Below are positions 28,932-38,084 of a stretch of DNA of 64,000 bases, in pieces. The DNA is taken from positions 269,272 through 333,271 of the forward strand of contig NZ_PYOM01000002.1 of the NCBI RefSeq assembly GCF_003026365.1, in the 5' to 3' direction. Numbering within the stretch: the stretch's first letter is position 1; each line of letters begins with the position of its first letter. The position numbers were made by a program, and so were the translations under genes. Source of the DNA: Photobacterium angustum. GTDB lineage: Bacteria; Pseudomonadota; Gammaproteobacteria; Enterobacterales; Vibrionaceae. The notes beneath the pieces were generated by a model. The model did not search any database. It had not been told where the DNA came from and worked only from the letters and a program-made list of their open reading frames with translations.

Positions 28932-29270
28932 TTATTCAGCAGAGGCTGCGTCACGACGTTCAGCAACTTCTTTTAATAATGGCTGAAGCTCACCTTTTTG
29001 GAACATCTCAAGAATAATGTCACAACCACCGATAAGTTCACCTTCAACCCATAACTGTGGGAAAGTTGGCCACTGCGCGTAAATTGGAAGTTCTGCGCGA
29101 ATATCTGGGTTTTGTAGAATATCAACGTATGCAAACTTTTCACCACAGCCCATTAGTGCTTGTGAAGCTTGAGAAGAAAAACCACAGCTCGGTAGCTTAG
29201 GTGAACCTTTCATGTAAAGTAGAATTGGGTTTTCTGCGATTTGCTGCTTAATTTTGTCGATAGTTTCCAT
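28932..29270 (-). CDS. grxD: Monothiol glutaredoxin (Grx4 type)
   Basis: A 112-residue CGFS-type glutaredoxin. The active site is KLPSCGFSSQASQALMGCG; WPTFPQLWVEGELIGGCDII completes the glutathione-binding face. These proteins hold glutathione-ligated [2Fe-2S] clusters and pass them on with BolA partners. I chose the ATG with GAGGAAGTT upstream, giving METIDKIKQQIAENP; the longer frame adds 15 residues that do not belong to the family. It is divergent from sodB. Confidence 0.95.
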   Translation of the reverse strand: METIDKIKQQIAENPILLYMKGSPKLPSCGFSSQASQALMGCGEKFAYVDILQNPDIRAELPIYAQWPTFPQLWVEGELIGGCDIILEMFQKGELQPLLKEVAERRDAASAE

Positions 29271-29595
29271 AACTTCCTCGTACAACCTTAATAGTAATAA
29301 CTTAAACCCTACCATTCTACTTGGTTATCGTCACCAATAAAAATACTTTCCCATACTAAGCGAGTGCTTTTGATGCAATGCCAGATCTCAGTTTCAATAC
29401 CCTTGTTTTTTAAAAGGTCATTGACGCTTTGATTAACGAGGTATAGGGTATTTTTTTATTTCCAAGTCTTTTAATAAAGAAAAAACTTGCTAAAATAATC
29501 CGGTCAGATTCAAAAATAAATAAGTAAGCCTTGATGCTTACTGGAAGCAATAATGTCGTGGCGAAAGCCACCAAACCAATATGGAGAATTGAGCA
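29271..29595. promoter_or_regulatory. grxD-sodB divergent promoter region with sodB leader hairpins
   Basis: 325 bp without an ORF. Just before sodB the leader shows two small hairpins: AAGC-CTTGAT-GCTT (29527-29540) and a perfect GTGGC-GAAA-GCCAC (29558-29571) with a GNRA tetraloop, ending 24 bp before the sodB ATG. I found no clear Fur box here, unlike at the Mn-type SOD. Confidence 0.5.
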
Positions 29596-30180
29596 ATGGC
29601 ATTTGAATTACCAGCTCTACCTTTCGCAATGAACGCTCTTGAGCCACACATTTCTCAAGAAACTCTTGAATACCACTACGGTAAGCACCACAACACTTAC
29701 GTTGTAAAGCTGAACGGTCTTGTTGAAGGTACAGAGCTTGCTGAAAAATCACTTGAAGATATCATCAAATCTTCAACTGGCGGCGTATTTAACAATGCAG
29801 CTCAAGTGTGGAACCACACGTTCTACTGGAACTGTCTAGCTCCAAATGCTGGCGGCGAACCAACAGGTGCAGTAGCAGAAGCTATCGAGAAAGCATTCGG
29901 TTCTTTCGCTGATTTCAAAGCAAAATTCACAGATTCAGCAATCAATAACTTCGGTTCTTCATGGACTTGGTTAGTTAAGAAAGCTGACGGCTCTCTAGAG
30001 ATCGTTAACACTTCTAACGCTGGCTGCCCAATCACAGAAGAAGGTGTTACACCTCTACTAACTGTTGACCTATGGGAACACGCTTACTACATCGACTACC
30101 GCAACCTACGTCCAAGCTACATGGATGGTTTCTGGTCACTAGTAAACTGGGATTTCGTTGCTAAAAACCTAGCAGCATAA
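29596..30180 (+). CDS. sodB: Iron superoxide dismutase SodB
   Basis: A 194-residue Fe-SOD. The ligands are His27, His74, Asp158 and His162 (DLWEHAYYI). Gln70 in NNAAQVWNHTFYW is the outer-sphere glutamine position that marks the iron enzyme, and NAGCPIT replaces the Mn-type NQD segment. Codon use is strongly biased towards optimal codons (CTA/CTT, GGT, AAC), as expected for an abundant protein. GGAG precedes the ATG. It is monocistronic with its own terminator. Confidence 0.97.
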   Translation: MAFELPALPFAMNALEPHISQETLEYHYGKHHNTYVVKLNGLVEGTELAEKSLEDIIKSSTGGVFNNAAQVWNHTFYWNCLAPNAGGEPTGAVAEAIEKAFGSFADFKAKFTDSAINNFGSSWTWLVKKADGSLEIVNTSNAGCPITEEGVTPLLTVDLWEHAYYIDYRNLRPSYMDGFWSLVNWDFVAKNLAA

Positions 30181-30215
30181 TTGCTCATAAAATAAGCGCA
30201 AACCCAAAATTAAAG

Positions 30216-30248
30216 CCGTAAATAGAAGCATCTATTTACGGTTTTTTT
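30216..30248 (+). terminator. Terminator of sodB
   Basis: CCGTAAATAG / CTATTTACGG, a 10-bp perfect stem with a 6-nt loop and a T7 tail. Confidence 0.92.
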
Positions 30249-30412
30249 GTATCTGAATTTCTATCGGCTAAATTAGAAATATCACCGCTCCCCAAATAGA
30301 TATGCACAAGGATGCAATAATAAGCTAACCATTCACTGACAATTCATATGGCTATTTAATATACATTAGCCAAGACTGACACCCTTATCCTGAAATAAGA
30401 GAGTTATACGAC

Positions 30413-31570
30413 GTGCACTACAAAAATTTACCCCCACTTCTACTTACCCTAATGGCTTTAACATTATCAAACTTTGCTCAAGCAAAAGATGATGAGAAAC
30501 CACAGGTGGTTCCTGTTACTGTCGAACCCATTTCTACCAAAGAGTTTGTCGCCACATTAAATGAGGTTGGTAAGATCACTGCGATTGATTTTGCAGAACT
30601 AACCTTTAGTACGCCCGGTAAACTTGTGGCTATCAATTTTAAAGACGGTGACGTAGTAAAAAAAGGGCAGATTATTGCCAAACTAGACAGCAGTAAAGTT
30701 AAAGCAGATCTTGATAAAGCATCAAGCTCACTCACTACTGCAAAGAATAAAGTTCGACGTGTTATTGAACTAAACAAAAAGCAGCCTGGTGCACTATCTA
30801 AGCAAGACTTTGAAGAACTTCAGGATGCTGCAAACCTTGCAGCTGCAGACTATCGCCAACAACAAGCAATTCTAAAAGATTATTCATTAACCGCCCCTTT
30901 CGATGGTGAGCTCACAAATTTCACAAAATCAAAAGGCAGTATGATTGATGCTGTTACACCTCTGGTGAGTATTTATAACCTAGATCCTGTTGAAGTTACC
31001 TATACCATCAGCCAAAACGATCTTGGTAAAGCAGTAAAAGGCCAACCCATCACAGTAACGGTCGAAGCATACAAAGATATGACATTTAACGGTGTTGTGG
31101 ATTACGTTGCACCTGCCGTTAATAAAAATACTGGTCGTGTAGCAATTCATGCTCGTATTGAGAACCCAGACCACGTTTTAGCACCCGGTATGTTTGCACA
31201 AGTAAGCCAAATGGTGAATGGTCGAACTAATCGAATTGTGGCGCCACAAAACGCTATTCTTGCCCATAATGAAGACCGTTACGTATGGGTCGTTGATAAA
31301 AACAATGTTGCAACTAAGCGATACCTTACGTTAGGTAAAAACCTTAATAATGGCTATGTGATTGTTGAAAAAGGCTTAAAGGTAGATGACATTGTGGTTG
31401 TCACTGGTCATCAAAAAATCGATGATGAAACTTTAGTAAATATCATCAAGACTCAAGCATCGACAGCTGATGCGCCTGCACAAGAGCCAAAAAAGAAAAC
31501 AACCGATCCAGCAAAAGCCGGAAAAGAAGAAACTAAACCAGTGAAGGAGCAGAGCAATGAGGCTACCTGA
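30413..31570 (+). CDS. RND efflux periplasmic adaptor (membrane fusion protein)
   Basis: 385 residues starting at a GTG. A signal peptide (to SNFAQA, about residue 24) is followed by the beta-barrel/lipoyl order of HlyD/AcrA adaptors: lipoyl half GKLVAINFKDGDVVKKGQIIAKLD, a short alpha-hairpin, the second lipoyl half YSLTAPFDGELTN, and a beta-barrel to about residue 350. A Lys/Glu/Pro-rich hydrophilic tail ends the protein. It bridges the pump encoded next door to an outer-membrane channel (TolC, not in the window). The stop overlaps the pump start by 14 bp. Confidence 0.93.
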   Translation: MHYKNLPPLLLTLMALTLSNFAQAKDDEKPQVVPVTVEPISTKEFVATLNEVGKITAIDFAELTFSTPGKLVAINFKDGDVVKKGQIIAKLDSSKVKADLDKASSSLTTAKNKVRRVIELNKKQPGALSKQDFEELQDAANLAAADYRQQQAILKDYSLTAPFDGELTNFTKSKGSMIDAVTPLVSIYNLDPVEVTYTISQNDLGKAVKGQPITVTVEAYKDMTFNGVVDYVAPAVNKNTGRVAIHARIENPDHVLAPGMFAQVSQMVNGRTNRIVAPQNAILAHNEDRYVWVVDKNNVATKRYLTLGKNLNNGYVIVEKGLKVDDIVVVTGHQKIDDETLVNIIKTQASTADAPAQEPKKKTTDPAKAGKEETKPVKEQSNEAT

Positions 31571-34500
31571 AGTCTGTATTAAACACCCGGTTTTTGCTTC
31601 AGTTTTAAGTATTGCAATTATTCTTATTGGTTTGTTTTCTTTCCAAAAACTTGCAATTCAATATTTCCCGGATCACAACAGCCCCAAAGCAACGGTTACC
31701 GCCAATATTGATGGAGCCAGTGCTGACTTCATGTCACGAAATGTCGCAACACATTTAATTAATGCCGCAACAGGGTTAGAAAGTGTCGATATTATGACGA
31801 CTGACTGTACCCAAGGTAAATGTACATTAAATGTAAAGTTTGACGACGGTATTACTGATGTTGAATATGCGAACTTAATGAATAAGTTACGTAGCAGCAT
31901 TGAAGCTATCATTGATTTTCCGCCAAGTATGGTTGATAAGCCGACTGTTACCGATGATTCAGGTGATAAGGGCTCAGCAAGTAACATTATTACCTTTATC
32001 AATAAAGGAAAGATGAGCTCGCAAGAGATGTACGACTTCATTGGTCAGCAAATCAAACCTCAGTTTAGACATATTCAAGGTGTCGGTGGGGTATATGGGC
32101 CGTATGGTGGTGCAGCAAAAGCTGTCCGTGTTTGGCTTAACCCAAACCGTATGATGGCACTCAATGTTAAACCCGCTGATGTTGTAACAACGTTAAGTGC
32201 ATACAGCTCATCATTTACGGTTGGTCAGATCGTTGGTGAAGCGCGTAATTTCCAAATTAACCCAGTTACTCAAGTAACCAGTGTTAAAGATGTACAAGAT
32301 CTTGTTATCCGAGTCGATGATGGCAACATTATTCGTATCAAAGATATTGCTGATGTCAAAATGGGTGAAAACAGCCTGACACCAAGCAAACTTAAAGTGA
32401 ATGGTGAAACCGCAATGTCACTGCAGGTGCTACCACTAAAAAGTGAAAATCCTGTTGATGTTGCCGCACGTGTAAAAGCTGAAATCACCAAGATGCAGCA
32501 ACACTTGCCTGACGGTTTAGAAATGAAGATGGTCTATAACCAAGCCGATTTCATTCAAGAATCTATTGACCAAGGCTTCCATACCCTTTTTGAAGCTATC
32601 GTTTTAGTATCTGTAATTGTGGTACTTTTCCTTGGTTCACTGCGTATTGCATCAATCCCAATTATCACCATTCCTGTGTGTATTATTGGTGTTTTTGCAG
32701 TAATGTCATTTCTTGGTTTCAGCATTAACGTGCTGACTATTTTAGCCATTATTCTTGCGATCGGCCTTGTGGTTGATGATGCTATTGTGGTGGTTGAAAA
32801 CTGTTACCGCTATATAGAAGAAGGTGAAACACCGCTTAATGCTGCCATCAAGGGTAGTAATGAAATTATCTTCCCTGTAATAGCAATGACAATGACACTA
32901 GCAGCGGTTTACCTGCCTATTGGTTTAATGTCAGGTATGACAGCGGATCTGTTCCGCCAATTTGCTTTTACCCTTGCAGCATCAGTGATCATCTCAGGTA
33001 TGGTCGCACTAACACTTTCACCGATGATGTGTGCTTATTTAATTAAACCCGTAGCACAACAACCTAAATGGTTTGCTGCAATTGATAAGCAGATTCACAA
33101 ACTATCACTAGGTTACACGAAACAACTCTCTAAGTGGTTTGATCGAAAAGCATTGATGGGTGGCATCGCACTCGCACTGATCGCACTTTCGGGTGTCGCT
33201 GTATGGTATATGCCACAAGTATTGTTGCCGACAGAAGATACAGGCTTCATTGATGGTACTTCAGAAGCACCGACTGGTGTCGGTCGTCGCTATCATATCA
33301 AACATAACTCTGAGCTAAATACGGTTATGGGAGACAACAAAGATATTGCTGCGAATTTATCTTATATCGAAGCAACACCATCAAATCATATTTTACTCGA
33401 ACCTTGGGGTAAACGTACTAAACCAGCAGATGAGATCGTTGCTGAGCTTACGGAAAAGGCAGCAAAAACACTATCAGCTTACAGTATGTCATTTAGTGTA
33501 CGCTCAGCTGATGGTCTAAATGCAGCAACCAATTTGAAACTGCAGCTTAAGACCGTTAATCGAGATAATACGAAGCTTAATGATACCGCTAACCGTATCG
33601 TTAAAAAGTTAAGTGAGTATGATGGTTTAACTCGCGTTAAAAGCTCATTACTTCGAGATCAACTCCGATATGACTTACGTATTGACCGTAACGCAATTAT
33701 CTTGTCAGGCGTTGCTTATACCGATGTAACCAATGCACTATCGACCTTCCTTGGCTCATTAAAAGCTGCGAACTTACAGGCTGATGATGGTTACACCTAC
33801 CCTATTCGTGTTCAAGTAAACCGTAAAGATCTGGGTAACTTCGATATTATTGATAAGCTTTATGTCGCATCAGAATCGGGGCAGAATATTCCGTTGTCTG
33901 AATTCGTCTCAATTAAAGCAGTAACATCTGAGTCCAGTTTTAAGACTTATATGGGACAAAATAGTGCCGAGATCACAGCGACATTAATGCCAGGTTATAC
34001 CGCGGGTGATGTACGCGACTACATTGATGAAAATGTTCCTGAGCTACTTGATGACTCGCAAAGCTATGCCTATGACGGTGTGGTTAAAGAGTTAATGGAC
34101 TCACAGGATGGTACACAAACGTTATTTTTAATGGCGCTAATTTTCATCTATCTGATTCTAGCTGCGCAATTTGAAAGTTTTGTTGATCCATTAATTATTT
34201 TGCTGACAGTCCCTTTATGTATTGTAGGCGCTGTATTGACCCTCTGGGTCTTTGGGCAAAGCCTCAATATTTACTCACAAATAGGCTTATTAACCTTGGT
34301 CGGATTGGTCACTAAACACGGTATCTTGCTAGTTGAATTTGCCAATGAGCAACGTAAGCATGGTAAAACTGCCATAGAAGCTGCAATCCATAGTGCCCGC
34401 TCACGTTTACGTCCAATTTTAATGACATCATTGACCATGATCTTAGGTGCTTTACCATTGGCGTTCGCATCAGGTCCTGGCTCATTAGGTCGCGTAAATA

Positions 34501-34649
34501 TTGGTTTGGTCTTAGTGGGTGGATTAACCGCCGGCACATTTTTCTCGCTATTTCTTGTTCCAGTTGCTTATGTCGGAATGAGTAAGCTAAGAGAAAAAGA
34601 CGTACTAAAAACTATATTAAGTGGCCGTGGTTTCCGTCAGCGTAAATAA
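31557..34649 (+). CDS. RND multidrug-type efflux pump (inner-membrane subunit)
   Basis: 1030 residues, the standard AcrB-class length, with twelve helices and two large periplasmic loops. The proton-relay aspartates are in the fourth-helix motif AIGLVVDDAIVVVEN, and the second-half signature is GLVTKHGILLVEFANEQR. It belongs to the HAE1 family of proton-driven drug exporters. It is translationally coupled to its adaptor by a 14-bp overlap. No outer-membrane factor or dedicated regulator is adjacent. Substrates are unknown, so I give no symbol. Confidence 0.95.
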   Translation: MRLPEVCIKHPVFASVLSIAIILIGLFSFQKLAIQYFPDHNSPKATVTANIDGASADFMSRNVATHLINAATGLESVDIMTTDCTQGKCTLNVKFDDGITDVEYANLMNKLRSSIEAIIDFPPSMVDKPTVTDDSGDKGSASNIITFINKGKMSSQEMYDFIGQQIKPQFRHIQGVGGVYGPYGGAAKAVRVWLNPNRMMALNVKPADVVTTLSAYSSSFTVGQIVGEARNFQINPVTQVTSVKDVQDLVIRVDDGNIIRIKDIADVKMGENSLTPSKLKVNGETAMSLQVLPLKSENPVDVAARVKAEITKMQQHLPDGLEMKMVYNQADFIQESIDQGFHTLFEAIVLVSVIVVLFLGSLRIASIPIITIPVCIIGVFAVMSFLGFSINVLTILAIILAIGLVVDDAIVVVENCYRYIEEGETPLNAAIKGSNEIIFPVIAMTMTLAAVYLPIGLMSGMTADLFRQFAFTLAASVIISGMVALTLSPMMCAYLIKPVAQQPKWFAAIDKQIHKLSLGYTKQLSKWFDRKALMGGIALALIALSGVAVWYMPQVLLPTEDTGFIDGTSEAPTGVGRRYHIKHNSELNTVMGDNKDIAANLSYIEATPSNHILLEPWGKRTKPADEIVAELTEKAAKTLSAYSMSFSVRSADGLNAATNLKLQLKTVNRDNTKLNDTANRIVKKLSEYDGLTRVKSSLLRDQLRYDLRIDRNAIILSGVAYTDVTNALSTFLGSLKAANLQADDGYTYPIRVQVNRKDLGNFDIIDKLYVASESGQNIPLSEFVSIKAVTSESSFKTYMGQNSAEITATLMPGYTAGDVRDYIDENVPELLDDSQSYAYDGVVKELMDSQDGTQTLFLMALIFIYLILAAQFESFVDPLIILLTVPLCIVGAVLTLWVFGQSLNIYSQIGLLTLVGLVTKHGILLVEFANEQRKHGKTAIEAAIHSARSRLRPILMTSLTMILGALPLAFASGPGSLGRVNIGLVLVGGLTAGTFFSLFLVPVAYVGMSKLREKDVLKTILSGRGFRQRK

Positions 34650-34673
34650 TACTAAATCAACGTCGCTATAAAC

Positions 34674-34706
34674 AAAAACGCCTGCATCACTGCAGGCGTT
34701 TTTTTA
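34674..34706. terminator. Bidirectional terminator between the RND pump and asd
   Basis: AAAAACGCCTGCA / TGCAGGCGTTTTT, a 13-bp perfect stem with a TCAC loop and T tracts on both strands. Confidence 0.93.
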
Positions 34707-34723
34707 TTATCAATTGACTAATA

Positions 34724-35842
34724 TTATACTTTTTCAGAAAGGATAATACGTAACGTACGGCGAAGTGGCTCAGCAGCACCCCATAGTAACTGATCACCAA
34801 CAGTAAAGGCGTTCAGGTAATCATCACCCATCGCGAGTTTACGTAGACGACCTACAGGTACCGATAGTGTGCCCGTTACCTTAGCTGGGCTTAGCTCTTG
34901 CACCGTCACATCACGATCATTCGGGATAACTTTTACCCAATCGTTATGCGATGCAATAATTTCTTCGATTTCATCTAGCGGTACATTTTTCTTCAGCTTC
35001 AATGTTAGTGCTTGGCTGTGACAGCGCATCGCACCAATACGTACACAAGTACCATCGATTGGGATTGGAGAGTCCTCTAAGCCAAGAATTTTGTTCGTTT
35101 CAACAGACGCTTTCCACTCTTCTTTGCTTTGACCATTTTCACGCTTCACATCAATCCAAGGGATCAAAGAACCGGCTAATGGCGCACCAAACTCTTGTGA
35201 TGGGAAATCGCTTGAACGTAAGGTATCTGCCACTTTACGGTCAATATCAAGAATCGATGTTGATGGATTCGCAAGCTCACTAGTCACTGAATCGTTAATC
35301 ACACCCATTTGGCTGATCAACTCACGCATGTTCTTAGCACCAGCACCAGAGGCCGCTTGATACGTTTGTGACGTCATCCACTCAACAAGTCCTGCCTTAT
35401 ATAGGCCACCGACAGCCATCAGCATTAAGCTAACAGTACAGTTACCACCAACATACGTATTGGTACCGTTGTGAATACCCTGCTGAATTTGATCAAAGTT
35501 AACAGGATCAAGTGTAATAATTGATTCTGGCTTCATACGTAATGTTGATGCCGCATCAATCCAATAACCTTTCCAGCCAGCTTGTCGTAATGCTGGATAC
35601 ACTTTTTCAGTATAACCGCCACCTTGACAGGTAATAATGGCATCAAGTTTTTTTAAGCTTTCTAAATCAAAAGCATCTTGCAGCATACCAGCATCTTTAC
35701 CTAAATTAGGCGCTGGGATACCAATCTGAGAGGTTGAATAGAATACAGGGTCAATCAGTTTAAAATCGCCCTCTTCGACCATACGTTGCATCAGTACAGA
35801 ACCGACCATACCACGCCAACCAACTAAACCTACTTTCATCAT
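34724..35842 (-). CDS. asd: Aspartate-semialdehyde dehydrogenase
   Basis: 372 residues, near the E. coli length of 367. The N-terminal NADP-binding motif is [18 protein letters not shown], and the catalytic cysteine is in [25 protein letters not shown] and [17 protein letters not shown] complete the substrate site. It makes aspartate semialdehyde for lysine/diaminopimelate, threonine and methionine synthesis, so it is essential for the cell wall. Tandem ATGs allow a start one codon later. It is monocistronic. Confidence 0.97.
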   Translation of the reverse strand: MMKVGLVGWRGMVGSVLMQRMVEEGDFKLIDPVFYSTSQIGIPAPNLGKDAGMLQDAFDLESLKKLDAIITCQGGGYTEKVYPALRQAGWKGYWIDAASTLRMKPESIITLDPVNFDQIQQGIHNGTNTYVGGNCTVSLMLMAVGGLYKAGLVEWMTSQTYQAASGAGAKNMRELISQMGVINDSVTSELANPSTSILDIDRKVADTLRSSDFPSQEFGAPLAGSLIPWIDVKRENGQSKEEWKASVETNKILGLEDSPIPIDGTCVRIGAMRCHSQALTLKLKKNVPLDEIEEIIASHNDWVKVIPNDRDVTVQELSPAKVTGTLSVPVGRLRKLAMGDDYLNAFTVGDQLLWGAAEPLRRTLRIILSEKV

Positions 35843-36549
35843 TTGCTACTACACTCCCTGTCGTAATTTAACTGCTGTTTCCATCTATAGAGATTTAACG
35901 GCTTAAAAACAAGCATAATTTTTATATCTACCTAAAAATATTATCGCAAAAAAGAGTAACAATCTTTGTTAATTTATCGATATTTGAATTTCTTATCACT
36001 GGTATTAGTTATTTTTATAAGTTCAAAAATGCAACAACAAAGAAGAATAAAGCAGCAAAAAGGCTTAAAAACTAGTACTTAACGTGTGTTTTTGACTCTA
36101 AATATGGAATTAAACAATCAAGCCCATATAATTCAACCAAATACATATCTTTGAAAATACCCGACTATCCTGATAGTCTCCCCTGTCGATTTTTATTAGA
36201 TATATTATTCAACAATTGAGAGTATTTTAGTTTTTTAAACTAATTTGAATATTATCATTATATTTTTAAACAAATAACAAGAAAAATAAAACCAATATAC
36301 AAACACAAAATAAAAACCATTATTTAACAAAATAAACACAAAAAAAGCAGCGCTTTTGCTTATCTTTTAAAGCAAAAGACTCAGGTCACATAAAGAAACA
36401 TTATTTATCGCGGTTTTAGAGCCACCTGCTAGAGTAGCCAACTTTGTTACAAGCTGTGATGCACGTGATTTATTAACCAGTATAGAAATATTAATTACTG
36501 ACTTTGGGCTAACAGCTCATTTACAGGTACGATAAACAAGGTTAGAAGT
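35843..36549. promoter_or_regulatory. 0.7-kb AT-rich region between asd and the NhaC gene
   Basis: No ORF of substance. It carries the promoters of two divergent genes. A 9-bp-stem hairpin, CTTTTGCTT / AAGCAAAAG (36353-36378), lies about 170 bp before the NhaC start, in a position to be part of a long leader. I looked for a lysine riboswitch, given asd and an NhaC-type transporter, and could not find its conserved core on either strand. Confidence 0.4.
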
Positions 36550-38001
36550 ATGGAAAAACAGACTGTCGTGAAACTACCCTCGTTGATGCAAGTTCTTGTT
36601 GCTCTCGGTATTTTCCTTGCACTAGCATTCTCATTTACTGCTAAGTTAAATTTACCTATTCAGCTAGCACTCTACATCGGCTGGTTCATCATTATCGGCT
36701 TAGGTATAAAACTAGGTCATGATTACAAGTCATTAGAAAAAGCCGCAACAAAAGGTATTGCTAATGGTCTAGGTGCCGTATTAATTCTGCTTGCGGTTGG
36801 TGCTCTTGTAGGCACTTGGATTGCAGGTGGTATTGTTCCAACCATTATTTACTACGGTCTAAAAGCCATCCACCCATCCATTTTCTTGCTAGCAACAATG
36901 ATCATTTGTTCATTAACCGCATTAGCAACCGGTACTTCTTGGGGTGCAGCAGGTACGGCAGGTATCGCTATGATGGGTATCGGCCAAGGTTTAGGTATTC
37001 CCGCGCCTATGACCGCTGGTGCTGTTCTTTCTGGCTGTTACTTCGGTGATAAAATGTCACCACTTTCAGATTCAGTGATCCTTGCATCTTCTATGTCCAA
37101 CGTAGAAATCATGGAGCACATTAAAGGCATGTTGCCGATCGCATTAATTAGTTATGTGATCACTGGTATTATGTTTACTGTTGTGGGCTACCACTACGCT
37201 GGTAACGTGGACATGTCTCAAGTAGATTCTGTGATTCAAGCAATGGATAAGCAATTTGTTATCTCACCATGGTCTTTTATCCCTGTGGCTATTGTCTTGG
37301 TATTACTGGCTTTACGCTTACCATCATTCCCTGTTATTACGCTTGGTTCTCTATTAGGTATTATTTGGGCTGTGATGATCCAAGGTATGGATCCTTTAGT
37401 TGCTTTTAATACTGCATGGGCACCATTTTCTATTAGCTCTGGTGTTGAGTTTATCGATGCAATCCTTAACCGTGGTGGTATGTCGTCAATGCTTGGCTCT
37501 GTTGCCGTGATCATCTTCGGTCTTGGTTTTGGTGGTTTATTAGATAAAGTCGGTGTACTTCAAACTATTGCCCGTCTTTTTGAAAAACGCGTAAATTCCG
37601 CAGGTAGCCTATCCATTTCCACTATTGCTACAGCTTTCCTTGGTAACGTGTTTGGTTCTGCGATGTATGTATCACTGATCCTAACACCTAAAATTTGTGC
37701 GAAAAATTACGACCGTCTAGGCTACCAGCGTAAGAACCTTTCTCGTAACGCTGAGTTTGGTGGTACGTTAACCTCAGGTATGGTGCCGTGGAGTGATAAC
37801 GGTATTTACATGGCAAGCATTTTAGGTGTTGCGACATTCTCATACGCACCATTTATGTGGTTAAGCTTCGTTTGTATTATCGTAACGATAGTCTGTTCAT
37901 TCATGGGATGGTTTGTGGATCGCTGTCCACCAGCATCAGAAGCCCAATTAGCACAAGATGATGAAGAAGAAGCACTTGCTGTTAAACAGTTAACTTCATA
38001 A
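36550..38001 (+). CDS. nhaC: NhaC-family Na+/H+ antiporter
   Basis: A 483-residue membrane protein with about twelve helices. Family segments are TSWGAAGTAGIAMMGIGQGLG, here in its core TSWGAAGTAG, followed by CYFGDKMSPLSDSVILASSM, the NhaC signature with charged residues inside the membrane. It would exchange Na+ for H+, consistent with a marine sodium-adapted cell, although some members carry amino acids or organic acids instead. It is monocistronic and has a terminator 10 bp after the stop. Confidence 0.88.
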   Translation: MEKQTVVKLPSLMQVLVALGIFLALAFSFTAKLNLPIQLALYIGWFIIIGLGIKLGHDYKSLEKAATKGIANGLGAVLILLAVGALVGTWIAGGIVPTIIYYGLKAIHPSIFLLATMIICSLTALATGTSWGAAGTAGIAMMGIGQGLGIPAPMTAGAVLSGCYFGDKMSPLSDSVILASSMSNVEIMEHIKGMLPIALISYVITGIMFTVVGYHYAGNVDMSQVDSVIQAMDKQFVISPWSFIPVAIVLVLLALRLPSFPVITLGSLLGIIWAVMIQGMDPLVAFNTAWAPFSISSGVEFIDAILNRGGMSSMLGSVAVIIFGLGFGGLLDKVGVLQTIARLFEKRVNSAGSLSISTIATAFLGNVFGSAMYVSLILTPKICAKNYDRLGYQRKNLSRNAEFGGTLTSGMVPWSDNGIYMASILGVATFSYAPFMWLSFVCIIVTIVCSFMGWFVDRCPPASEAQLAQDDEEEALAVKQLTS

Positions 38002-38011
38002 TTCTGAAATT

Positions 38012-38038
38012 AAAAAGCCCCATCTATTGGGGCTTTTT
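38012..38038 (+). terminator. Terminator of the NhaC gene
   Basis: AAAAAGCCCC / GGGGCTTTTT with a 7-nt loop, followed by ATTACC. It can act in both directions and also lies downstream of the M14 gene. Confidence 0.9.
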
Positions 38039-38084
38039 ATTACCTGTTTATAAAACAGTTTGTTACACTAGCATATACCATTAA

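Noticed and set aside
36340..36549. Lysine riboswitch before the NhaC gene
   Set aside because: The conserved L-box core blocks are absent; only one simple hairpin is visible.
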